Positions 6,161 to 12,844 of a stretch of DNA of 12,883 bases are shown here, piece after piece (within the stretch, counting starts at the first letter, position 1; each line of letters starts with the position of its first letter). Under the pieces are notes generated by a model. That model had not been told where the DNA came from and did not search any database. It saw only the letters and a program-made list of their open reading frames with translations. The stretch comes from an uncultured Flavobacteriales bacterium (GTDB lineage: Bacteria; Bacteroidota; Bacteroidia; Flavobacteriales_D; Sanyastnellaceae), in contig CALKYI010000323.1 in NCBI GenBank assembly GCA_938003665.1, positions 1-12,883 of the forward strand, written 5' to 3'. The translations under genes were made by a program, and so were the position numbers.

Positions 6161-7030
6161 TCAGCCCCAAGCTTCTTCAAAGCTGGGAGCAAGGTCGGTC
6201 GCTCGAATTCCTTTCTCGGTGTTTTCCAAGCGGCAGCAGGCGTTCGCGGCGTCGTGCTCAAAAAACAGCATCCAATCTTCCCGGTGGGCTTGTTCCAACA
6301 ACAAGGCTTTTTCCTCCATGGTGAGCAGCGGGCGGGTGTCGTACCCGATGACCCAAGCCATTGGTAAGTGCGCAGCAGCAGGAGTGAGGTCTGCCATATA
6401 AGCCACCCGCGTTCCGCGGTACGAGACAACGGGGAGCATTTGGCTTTCGGTGTGGCCGTCGGCAAAGAAGATGTCCAATCCCGGGAACCGATCGCCAAAC
6501 GGTTCTAGGTTCCAACGTCCGTCGCGGTCGATAAAACGCAATTGACCGCTTTCCTCCAAGGGAAGGAGGTTCTCGCTCAAGAAGCTGGCCTTTTCACGTG
6601 GGTTGGGGTTCATTGCCCAATCCCAATGCCGCTCGCAGGTCCAGAACTGCGCATTGGGAAACGCCGGTTTGAGCATTCCGTTGGCGTCGCGCTCCACCGC
6701 ACCGCCTACGTGATCGAAGTGCAGGTGCGTGAGCAACACATCTGTAATGTCAGCCCTCGAAAATCCGTGCGCAGCGAGCGAACGATCGAGTGAGTCGTCG
6801 CCGTGCAGGTGGTAGTGGCTGAAGAATTTTTCCGATTGCTTCGAACCGATGCCGGTGTCCACCAGTAACAGGTTGTCCCCCTTTTCAACCAGCAAACACC
6901 GCATGGCCCAGGAACAGAGGTTGTTCGCGTCCGCTGTCATGTGCCGGGACCACAGCGACTTCGGCACAACGCCAAACATAGCGCCGCCGTCCAACATGAA
7001 GTTTCCGGTGTGGATGGTGTGGAGGTGCAT
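6161..7030 (-). CDS. MBL-fold metallohydrolase
   Basis: This 289-residue protein has the metallo-beta-lactamase fold. The zinc motif THLHFDHVGG (101-110) supplies H102, H104, D106 and H107. Further ligands are probably H193 in DGHTESQM, D214 in YMADL and H259 in FEHD, giving a dinuclear site. VDTGIG (57-62) fits the strand before the active site. The overall order (HxHxDH, GHT, AD, EHD) resembles lactonase-like cytoplasmic members (AHL-lactonase/AttM group), but the substrate cannot be told from sequence. No signal peptide is present. The gene starts 9 nt after the stop of the upstream HMA-MauE gene, so the two probably form an operon. The TGA at 6163-6161 faces the pyrD stop with 6 bp between. 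A link to metal or thiol detoxification is suggested only by its neighbour. Confidence 0.88.
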   Translation of the reverse strand: MHLHTIHTGNFMLDGGAMFGVVPKSLWSRHMTADANNLCSWAMRCLLVEKGDNLLLVDTGIGSKQSEKFFSHYHLHGDDSLDRSLAAHGFSRADITDVLLTHLHFDHVGGAVERDANGMLKPAFPNAQFWTCERHWDWAMNPNPREKASFLSENLLPLEESGQLRFIDRDGRWNLEPFGDRFPGLDIFFADGHTESQMLPVVSYRGTRVAYMADLTPAAAHLPMAWVIGYDTRPLLTMEEKALLLEQAHREDWMLFFEHDAANACCRLENTEKGIRATDLAPSFEEAWG

Positions 7031-7039
7031 GGTGATAAT

Positions 7040-7753
7040 TTAGGGAAGAAGAAGGGCCCCGGCCATGGCGACCATGAGCAGGTCCTCTATGATGGTCACC
7101 GTGCTCATCGGTAGGTTGAACACGGTGCCGAGGCAAGCGCATTGAATTTGCTGTTTGCGGGTTACCGCCGCGATGACACCAATGGCACTGAACCCCATCA
7201 ACACCACCGTGCTGAGAGCGACGCGGTAGGTGCCGCCTTCAAATGCCCATGCCAAGCCTAAGGCCAGTTCGAGGAACGGATAAATGAAGCCGTACGCGGG
7301 AACAGCCTTGGCCAAGAGGTCGTACGACCGATAACTCGCTGCAAAACCGCGGATGTCGAGGAACTTGAAGAATGAAAAAACCAAGAAGAACCCGCCCATG
7401 AAGCACTCCATCCACGTCGTCATGCTGCCCGTTGTTTGCCACGTGATTCCGGTGGCTACAACCGAGATGAATAATCCGATTAAAATGAGCGGCCAATACG
7501 TCCGCCAATGGATGGGTTTGAGGCCGGATGTCGCTGCATTCGAAGTGCTGGCAGTAACGGAATACTTCGGATACGGTGCCAGTCCACTTGCTACTTCTGC
7601 AAGGTCAATGGAGCGCTCTGCTGTGAGGGTCGCTTGCTTCGCATCGAGGTCCACGGCCACTTCAGAGACGGAATCGATTTGCTGCAAGGTGTAGGTCACT
7701 TTTGCTGCGCAACCGGTGCACGTCATGCCATTGATTGTGAACATCGATTTCAT
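7040..7753 (-). CDS. Heavy-metal-associated domain fused to MauE/DoxX-like membrane protein
   Basis: The protein has 237 residues from ATG 7753. Residues 4-67 form a heavy-metal-associated (HMA) domain with GMTCTGC (9-15); C12 and C15 would bind Cu(I) or a similar soft metal. Residues about 86-235 hold about five hydrophobic segments (86-103, 117-134, 151-171, 177-197, 216-235). They include FFLVFSFFKFLDIRGFAASY and a CACLG pair (C205, C207), a pattern of the MauE/DoxX redox-associated membrane family. Together this suggests an inner-membrane protein that takes up a metal or thiol and handles it by redox chemistry; this is inference. The ATG at 7753 is preferred because HMA domains begin close to the N-terminus; ATG 7744 is also possible. 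Upstream, GAACTTCG ends 4 nt before the ATG but misses the TAnnTTTG box at two positions. It is the first gene of a pair with the MBL hydrolase. Confidence 0.82.
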   Translation of the reverse strand: MKSMFTINGMTCTGCAAKVTYTLQQIDSVSEVAVDLDAKQATLTAERSIDLAEVASGLAPYPKYSVTASTSNAATSGLKPIHWRTYWPLILIGLFISVVATGITWQTTGSMTTWMECFMGGFFLVFSFFKFLDIRGFAASYRSYDLLAKAVPAYGFIYPFLELALGLAWAFEGGTYRVALSTVVLMGFSAIGVIAAVTRKQQIQCACLGTVFNLPMSTVTIIEDLLMVAMAGALLLP

Positions 7754-7799
7754 GGTGCGAAGTTCGAAGAATTCGGGTGAAACGCGTTGAAACACGCCG

Positions 7800-7807
7800 T
7801 ATTTTTG
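7800..7807 (+). promoter_or_regulatory. Bacteroidota -7 box (TATTTTTG) of the purB cluster
   Basis: TATTTTTG is an exact TAnnTTTG match located 22 nt before the purB ATG at 7830, predicting a leader of about 16-19 nt. The leader shows no Shine-Dalgarno sequence. The T-rich core makes a chance match somewhat easier than for the other boxes. Confidence 0.45.
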
Positions 7808-7829
7808 TCCCGCACAAACGCCCGCTTTC

Positions 7830-9206
7830 ATGCAGTTGAACGAACTCACAGCCCTTTCCCCAATCGACGGCCGTTACCGAAACAAAACCGCAGCTTTGGC
7901 GCCCTACTTATCGGAGTGGGGACTCATGAAATACCGGGTCGAAGTGGAGGTGGAGTACTTCATCGCACTGGTGGGTGAGCCGGCGTTGAATTTGCCAGCG
8001 TTGGAACCCCAAACGCTGCAAGACCTTCGGTCCATTTACACGGCATTTTCTGAAGCAGATGCCGAGAAAATCAAGGCGTTTGAACGCGTTACCAATCACG
8101 ACGTGAAGGCGGTCGAATACTTCATCAAGGAGCGCATGACGGAATTGGGGTGTGGAGCGATTCAGGAGTTTGTGCACTTTGGGTTGACCTCCCAAGACGT
8201 CAACAACACGGCGATTCCGTTGTCGCTGAAACGGGCCACAGAAGAAGTATTCATCCCATACCTCGATGAGGTGCGTGCGACGCTGTTGGCGCAAGCACGA
8301 GAGTGGCGGGACATTCCGATGTTGGCGCGCACCCACGGCCAGCCAGCATCCCCGGTCACGTTGGGCAAAGAGTGGGCTGTATTCGTGGATCGTTTGGATG
8401 TACAGCTGACAAAATTGAAGGCCTTGGATTATCCGGCCAAGTTCGGTGGAGCCACGGGGCAGTTTAATGCTCATTTGGCGGCGTATCCGAACGCAGACTG
8501 GGTCGCCTTTGCCAACCGGTTTGTCGGTGAGGGCCTCGGGCTGACGCGCAGCCAGATCACCACGCAAATCGAACATTACGATGGGTTGGCCGAGTGGTGC
8601 GACACCGTCCGCCGCGTCCAAGTGATTTTGATGGACTTGTGCAAAGACGTTTGGACGTACATCAGCCACGAGTATTTCAAGCAAAAAATCAAGGCCGGTG
8701 AGGTGGGCAGCAGCGCGATGCCGCACAAAGTGAATCCCATTGACTTTGAAAATGCCGAAGGCAATTGGGGGGTGTCCAATGCGGTGCTGCAGCACTTTGC
8801 AGAAAAGTTGCCCATCAGCCGACTGCAGCGTGACCTAACGGACTCGACCGTTTTGCGAAATTTAAGCGTGCCGCTTGGTCACAGCTTGGTGGCCTTGCAA
8901 TCCTTGCAAAAGGGATTGGGCAAGTTGCTGTTGAATGCGGGAGCCATCCAGGCCGACCTCGATGCCAATTGGGCCATTGTTGCTGAAGGCATCCAAACCA
9001 TCCTGCGCCGAGAGGGGTACCCCAAGCCCTACGAGGCTCTTAAAGCCTTGACGCGTCAAAACACAGCCATTACGGAAGAGAGCATCCAGGCCTTCATCCA
9101 GACACTGGACGTCTCAGAGGAAATAAAGCAGGAACTCCACCGTTTATCCCCCAGTAATTACATTGGGCTGTCTGCCCAGTTGGTGGATGGATTGAAGGAC
9201 CATTGA
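7830..9206 (+). CDS. purB: Adenylosuccinate lyase
   Basis: This 458-residue protein is the E. coli-like long form of adenylosuccinate lyase. The enzyme releases fumarate from SAICAR and from adenylosuccinate, acting twice in AMP synthesis in the cytoplasm. The N-terminus LNELTALSPIDGRY is typical, and the ATG at 7830 puts it at residue 3. Other conserved elements are TNHDVKAVEYF, FVHFGLTSQDVNNTA, ARTHGQPAS (H169, the general-acid region) and GGATGQFNAH. The fumarate-lyase superfamily signature SSAMPHKVNP lies at 294-303, with S295 matching the catalytic serine. RDLTDSTVLRN also fits. The gene is divergent from the HMA-MauE gene and heads a plus-strand cluster: its TGA is one base before the TTG of the ABC transporter gene. 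Confidence 0.96.
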   Translation: MQLNELTALSPIDGRYRNKTAALAPYLSEWGLMKYRVEVEVEYFIALVGEPALNLPALEPQTLQDLRSIYTAFSEADAEKIKAFERVTNHDVKAVEYFIKERMTELGCGAIQEFVHFGLTSQDVNNTAIPLSLKRATEEVFIPYLDEVRATLLAQAREWRDIPMLARTHGQPASPVTLGKEWAVFVDRLDVQLTKLKALDYPAKFGGATGQFNAHLAAYPNADWVAFANRFVGEGLGLTRSQITTQIEHYDGLAEWCDTVRRVQVILMDLCKDVWTYISHEYFKQKIKAGEVGSSAMPHKVNPIDFENAEGNWGVSNAVLQHFAEKLPISRLQRDLTDSTVLRNLSVPLGHSLVALQSLQKGLGKLLLNAGAIQADLDANWAIVAEGIQTILRREGYPKPYEALKALTRQNTAITEESIQAFIQTLDVSEEIKQELHRLSPSNYIGLSAQLVDGLKDH

Positions 9207-9207
9207 T

Positions 9208-11025
9208 TTGAAGCGATTGCGGGAGTTGATTGGGTATGTGTTGCCGTACAAGGCCAACTTGGCGGTGAACATCATTTGCAACATCCTGAATGCGTTCTTG
9301 TCCCTTTTCACGTTCCTGAGTGTCGTTCCATTCCTGAGGATTTTATTCGGTGGGACGTCCGCTGATGCGGCGGTAGAGCTGCCCGCGGATGCTGCAGGAA
9401 TCGAGCGTTTGAGCGGACAATTCGACGCTTTCGTTCAATCCGTAAGCACGGAAGCAGCGTTGCTTTACATCTGCCTGGGCATTGTTGGTGTCACCATTTT
9501 AAAGAATGCCGTGGGGTACACGGCGTTGTTCTCGCTGGCAACGATCCGAACGGGCGTCAGCCGTGATTTGCGAAACGCGATGTACGTCAAGGTGCTGAAA
9601 CTGCCCATGGCCTGGTATTCGGATGCGCGCAAAGGCGATGCCATCAGCCGCATGACCAACGACCTGATGGAGGTCGAGTTCAGCATCATCGGCACCGTTG
9701 AAATCCTCTTCAAAGCACCCATCGCCATTTTGGTCTCGTTGGGTACGTTGTTCTACCTGAGCTGGGAATTGACCTTATTTTCCATTCTGTTCCTGCCGTT
9801 GAGCGGATACGTCATCAGTCGCATCGCGAAGAGTTTGAAGTACGCCGCGCGCAAAGGCAAGGAGGAGCTGGGTGGGCTGGTCTCGATTCTGGAGGAGACC
9901 CTGGCGGGCATGGCCGTGGTCAAGGCATTTCACGCAGAAGACCGTTTTCACAGCCGTTTTGATGCGTCGAACCAGCGATTTTTTAAGCTGATGCGCCGGT
10001 TGTACAAGCGCGAATACCTCTCTTCTCCGGTCTCGGAAACGGTGTCATTGACGGTGATGGCGGTCTTGCTTTGGTTTGGAGGCAAGCTTGTGTTGAGTGG
10101 AGAAGGCGGATTGACCGGTGATTGGTTCATCGGGTATTTGGTGGTGTTCTCGCAGATCATTCCGCCGGCCCGCTCCATCAGCGATGGGTGGTTTCGCATC
10201 CAAAAAGGAGCGGCTTCGTTGGATCGATTGGACGAAATACTGGAAGCCGCGGAAGAGGTCAACGCAGGAACGGCCGAGGCCCAGCCGCTGGAGTCGGAGA
10301 TTCGTTTCGAAAACATCACGTTTGCTTATGGTGCCGATGCAGTGTTGAAGGATGTGTCGTTCGAGGTCAAAAAGGGCGAGACGGTTGCGCTGGTTGGTCC
10401 GAGTGGTTCAGGCAAGACAACCCTGATGCACTTGCTGGCGCGTTTTTATGACATCCAACACGGGCGAATCGCTTGGGATGGTGCCGATATCAGCGCATTT
10501 GAGGTGTCCGGTTTCCGAGCACAAATGGGCTTGGTTACCCAGGAGTCACGCATTTTCAATGCTTCTGTTGCGCAGAACATTGACTTGAATTCGTTGGCCG
10601 GAGGGAAGGTGGAGCAGCAGCGGTTGGAGGCGGCTGCCGAAGCGGCCAATGCCCGGGGATTCATCGAGGCCATGGAAGGCCAATGGGAGGCGAATGTGGG
10701 AGATGGAGGCGGTAAGCTGAGCGGCGGTCAACGCCAACGCTTGAGCATTGCTCGTGCCCTGTACAAGGACCCGCCGGTGTTGTTGTTGGATGAGGCCACT
10801 TCGGCACTGGACACGGCTTCAGAGCAAAAGGTCCAGGAGGCCATCGGCCGCTTGATGCAAGGTAGGACGAGTCTGGTCGTAGCCCACCGATTGAGTACCG
10901 TTCGCCACGCCGATAAAATCATTGTGCTCGATCAAGGCAGCATTGTGGAAACCGGCAGTCACGACGAATTGATGGCACAGGAGGGCCTGTACCATCGCCT
11001 CGTCACCATGCAAGACTTCAGCTAA
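9208..11025 (+). CDS. MsbA-like ABC exporter (fused membrane and ATPase domains)
   Basis: This is a 605-residue half-transporter that would work as a homodimer in the inner membrane. Residues about 15-330 are the exporter membrane domain with hydrophobic segments near 18-45, 85-105, 167-205 and 278-315. Residues about 364-605 are the ATPase: Walker A GPSGSGKT (397-404), Q-loop VTQES (Q445), signature LSGGQ (504-508), Walker B VLLLDEA (524-530, E529) and switch H560 in AHRLST. The order and length fit MsbA-type lipid or lipopolysaccharide flippases, but multidrug or peptide exporters look alike, so the cargo is open. The start must be TTG at 9208, because no ATG occurs near the family N-terminus (LKRLRELIGYVLPYK). 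A GAAGGA sequence 8 nt before it (9194-9199) is one of the few possible ribosome-binding sites here. It is tightly packed between purB and the DUF983 gene. Confidence 0.93.
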   Translation: MKRLRELIGYVLPYKANLAVNIICNILNAFLSLFTFLSVVPFLRILFGGTSADAAVELPADAAGIERLSGQFDAFVQSVSTEAALLYICLGIVGVTILKNAVGYTALFSLATIRTGVSRDLRNAMYVKVLKLPMAWYSDARKGDAISRMTNDLMEVEFSIIGTVEILFKAPIAILVSLGTLFYLSWELTLFSILFLPLSGYVISRIAKSLKYAARKGKEELGGLVSILEETLAGMAVVKAFHAEDRFHSRFDASNQRFFKLMRRLYKREYLSSPVSETVSLTVMAVLLWFGGKLVLSGEGGLTGDWFIGYLVVFSQIIPPARSISDGWFRIQKGAASLDRLDEILEAAEEVNAGTAEAQPLESEIRFENITFAYGADAVLKDVSFEVKKGETVALVGPSGSGKTTLMHLLARFYDIQHGRIAWDGADISAFEVSGFRAQMGLVTQESRIFNASVAQNIDLNSLAGGKVEQQRLEAAAEAANARGFIEAMEGQWEANVGDGGGKLSGGQRQRLSIARALYKDPPVLLLDEATSALDTASEQKVQEAIGRLMQGRTSLVVAHRLSTVRHADKIIVLDQGSIVETGSHDELMAQEGLYHRLVTMQDFS

Positions 11026-11037
11026 TCCGCCCAGCTG

Positions 11038-11427
11038 ATGCCTCCGAAAAAAACCCGTTTGGGAGCACTGCTCAGCAACCGTTGCCCGAAATGTTACGAG
11101 GGTCGGCTATTCAATTCCCATGCCTATGACCTCAAACGCGTGAGCGAAATGCCTGCGGAATGCCCAGTTTGTGGGGAGGATTTTGCGCGCGAACCGGGTT
11201 TTTACTTTGGTGCCGCCTACGTGTCGTATGCATTGACGGTCGCGCTGTGGATCGCGTTGTTTGTGGCGCTCACGTGTTTCGACTGGTGGGGATGGATGGC
11301 GTTCTCGTTCTTCGACGACGTGCCTTTTTTCTTGACCACAGGCATTGTGCTGTTGGTGGTCTTGATGCCTGTGCTCATGCGTTTGAGCCGTTCGATCTGG
11401 CTGCACATGTTCACGCGAAACAGGTGA
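11038..11427 (+). CDS. DUF983 family small membrane protein with two zinc-ribbon CxxC pairs
   Basis: This 129-residue protein fits DUF983, a family of unknown function common in Bacteroidota and Alphaproteobacteria. CPKC (16-19) and CPVC (42-45) could bind a zinc ion as a small ribbon. They are followed by the family motif EPGFYFGAAYVSYALT and two membrane helices (about 59-82 and 93-116) ending in a basic tail. It would sit in the inner membrane with the ribbon probably in the cytoplasm. It begins 12 nt after the ABC transporter stop and is the last gene of the purB cluster. A short inverted repeat starts at its stop codon. No function can be assigned; closeness to a lipid-exporter-like protein hints at envelope work but proves nothing. 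Confidence 0.9.
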   Translation: MPPKKTRLGALLSNRCPKCYEGRLFNSHAYDLKRVSEMPAECPVCGEDFAREPGFYFGAAYVSYALTVALWIALFVALTCFDWWGWMAFSFFDDVPFFLTTGIVLLVVLMPVLMRLSRSIWLHMFTRNR

Positions 11428-11441
11428 AGCCCGGTGGGCTT
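11427..11441. terminator. Short hairpin at the DUF983 stop codon
   Basis: AAGCCC (11427-11432) and GGGCTT (11436-11441) pair around a GGT loop, directly at the TGA of the DUF983 gene. On the plus strand it is followed by A6 rather than T, so it is at best a weak terminator in that direction. It may instead protect the mRNA 3' end. Confidence 0.4.
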
Positions 11442-11478
11442 AAAAAATCAAAGGGGCCCCTCCGTTGAGGGACCCCTT
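11442..11478 (-). terminator. Strong hairpin with T-tract on the minus strand
   Basis: AAGGGG (11451-11456) pairs with CCCCTT (11473-11478), and CCCTC (11458-11462) pairs with GAGGG (11467-11471), around a CGTT loop with one C/A mismatch. Read on the minus strand, the hairpin is followed by TTGATTTTTT, so it suits termination of the aroG transcript. On the plus strand it would still fold behind the DUF983 gene but lacks a T-run. Confidence 0.6.
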
Positions 11479-11502
11479 CTCACCAAATCGCCTGATTCAT
11501 TT

Positions 11503-11519
11503 ACGCTCTATTCGAGCGT
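11503..11519. repeat. Perfect 6-bp inverted repeat in the aroG/DUF983 gap
   Basis: ACGCTC (11503-11508) and GAGCGT (11514-11519) flank the loop TATTC. No T-tract follows in either direction. It could be a small RNA hairpin or a protein site. Nothing else gene-like was found between 11479 and 11592. Confidence 0.3.
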
Positions 11520-11592
11520 GGCAAAACCAAAACCTAACTGCTATTACGGGGGCAGCTCTTTTTTGGTTACACTTTTCTGAAAAAAAATGGAG

Positions 11593-11643
11593 AATACGAG
11601 TTAAAACACTGATTTACAGTATTTTATTTCTCGTATTTTTTTT
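11593..11643. terminator. AT-rich two-part hairpin spanning the aroG stop codon
   Basis: The outer stem pairs AATACGAG (11593-11600) with CTCGTATT (11630-11637). The inner stem pairs AAAA and ACTG (11603-11611) with CAGT and TTTT (11617-11625), with one C/A mismatch and an ATTTA loop. The aroG stop codon (TAA on the minus strand, 11616-11614) lies in that loop. On the plus strand T8 follows directly (11636-11643). On the minus strand T8 follows after 5 nt (complement of 11580-11587). It looks like a bidirectional terminator shared by the converging purB cluster and aroG. Confidence 0.6.
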
Positions 11644-12723
11644 AGACATCTCTTCGTTTTGTACGCGGATGCTCTCTTTGTGGACCTGTTCGAGGTAGGT
11701 TTCAATGAACTCTGGGCCCAGGCCTGCAGCTTCTGCCCAGGCGCCACGGGTTTTGAATACTTCCTTCCAACGCTGCATCTGCAGGATGGTCATGCCGTGG
11801 TTCTTTTTGTACTGACCGATTTCGCGTGCCAAGTTCATGCGCGCTTGGAGCAATTCAATGACCTGTTCGTCAATCGAGTCCATTTGCAAGCGCAGGGCGT
11901 CGAGATTGGCCGGATCGGAAGGACCGGTGTGCGCGTCGCGGATGGTCAATCCTTGGATCAACGCTTCGAACTGTGCAGGGGTGACTTGCTGGTCGGCATC
12001 GCTCATTGCGGCCTCTGGCTGGCAGTGGCTTTCCATCATCAGACCGTGCATGCCCAAGTCCATGGCTTTTTGCGCAACGCGTTCGAGGAGTTCCCGCTTA
12101 CCGGCAATGTGGCTGGGATCGCAAATGATTTTCAATTCGGGCATGGCCATTTGTAAGGCGATGGCGATTTCCCACATGGGTGCATTGCGGTATTCCTGCT
12201 GGCCGTAGCGGCTGAATCCCCGGTGAATGGCCCAAACGGGCGCATCCGTCGCTTTTTGCACTCGTTCAATGGCGCCCATCCACAACGGAAGGTCAGCATG
12301 CATGGGGTTCTTGACGAAAACGGGAACGTTGGTTCCTTGGAGTGCGGTAGCGATTTCTTGGACGGCGAATGGACTCACCGTAGTGCGGGCTCCGATCCAC
12401 AACACGTCAATTCCAGCATTCAAACAAGCTTCTACGTGTTGGGTGTTGGCCACTTCAGTGGCTACCGGGATGCCGGTCTCTTGCCGTGCGGTGACCAACC
12501 AATCCAAGGCAGGTTCCCCGCGTCCTTCAAATGCATCCGGCCGTGTGCGCGGCTTCCAAACCCCAGCTCGAAACAAATGAATACCGGTATGCTGCAACGC
12601 TCGTGCGGTGTCCAACACTTGTTGTTCCGATTCAGCACTGCAGGGACCACTAATGAGAAAAGGTCTTTCTACTCCGGTGATGGAGGTGTCGTGCGGTGTG
12701 CCAATGGGGTTGTTTGTAACCAC
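11614..12723 (-). CDS. Bifunctional 3-deoxy-7-phosphoheptulonate synthase / chorismate mutase
   Basis: This is a 369-residue fusion. Residues about 18-262 are a type I-beta (KDO8P-synthase-like) DAHP synthase, which joins phosphoenolpyruvate and erythrose 4-phosphate in the first shikimate step. Motifs are GPCSAES (26-32, metal ligand C28), RAGVWKPRT (52-60), GARTT (111-115), KNP (138-140), DPSHIAG (202-208, H205) and MMESH (E231). Residues about 272-355 are an AroQ-type chorismate mutase (LRLQMDSIDEQVIELLQAR, then REIGQYKK), which turns chorismate into prephenate. In Porphyromonas gingivalis and relatives the mutase domain also serves prephenate feedback on the synthase, so the same is likely here. 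The start is GTG at 12723: no ATG occurs before residue 141, and a TATCTTTG box ends 4 nt upstream. The last residues (MSKKNTRNKIL) are basic and AT-rich, read through a terminator hairpin, and look like a tail beyond the mutase domain. Confidence 0.94.
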   Translation of the reverse strand: MVTNNPIGTPHDTSITGVERPFLISGPCSAESEQQVLDTARALQHTGIHLFRAGVWKPRTRPDAFEGRGEPALDWLVTARQETGIPVATEVANTQHVEACLNAGIDVLWIGARTTVSPFAVQEIATALQGTNVPVFVKNPMHADLPLWMGAIERVQKATDAPVWAIHRGFSRYGQQEYRNAPMWEIAIALQMAMPELKIICDPSHIAGKRELLERVAQKAMDLGMHGLMMESHCQPEAAMSDADQQVTPAQFEALIQGLTIRDAHTGPSDPANLDALRLQMDSIDEQVIELLQARMNLAREIGQYKKNHGMTILQMQRWKEVFKTRGAWAEAAGLGPEFIETYLEQVHKESIRVQNEEMSKKNTRNKIL

Positions 12724-12727
12724 GTAT

Positions 12728-12735
12728 CAAAGATA
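12728..12735 (-). promoter_or_regulatory. Bacteroidota -7 box (TATCTTTG) of the DAHP synthase gene
   Basis: The minus strand reads TATCTTTG, an exact TAnnTTTG match, then ATAC and the GTG start at 12723. The 4-nt gap repeats that of the deaminase, smpB and pyrD genes. It supports the GTG start and a leaderless mRNA. No -33 TTG is evident. Confidence 0.65.
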
Positions 12736-12810
12736 CACTCCGGTGGAGGGGAATCGGTTCAGTTGCGCATCGGAATCCGCACGTGGGGGTTGGGCTTGCG
12801 TGAACAGCGC

Positions 12811-12841
12811 AAAAAAAGCCTTGGCCGTGCCAAAGCTTTTT
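12811..12841 (-). terminator. Rho-independent terminator behind tRNA-Leu
   Basis: AAAAAGC (12813-12819) pairs with GCTTTTT (12835-12841), and TTGGC (12821-12825) pairs with GCCAA (12829-12833), around a CGT loop with one C/A mismatch. Read on the minus strand it starts 3 nt after the tRNA end, and T7 follows the GC-rich stem. It also separates the tRNA from the aroG promoter 75 bp further on. Confidence 0.8.
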
Positions 12842-12844
12842 CAG

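Noticed and set aside
6166..6187. Inverted repeat just after the pyrD stop (CCCA, GCTT / AAGC, TGGG with one bulge)
   Set aside because: It lies within the C-terminal coding part of the MBL hydrolase gene and has no T-tract on either strand, so terminator function is not supported.
7908..8795. Minus-strand open frame (295 codons) inside purB
   Set aside because: purB is unmistakable on the other strand; the antisense translation has no known motif and no promoter box at its start.
11465..11698. Small plus-strand open frame (77 codons) with a hydrophobic stretch
   Set aside because: It begins inside a terminator hairpin and runs through the AT-rich aroG terminator and coding end; the hydrophobic part simply reflects T-rich DNA.
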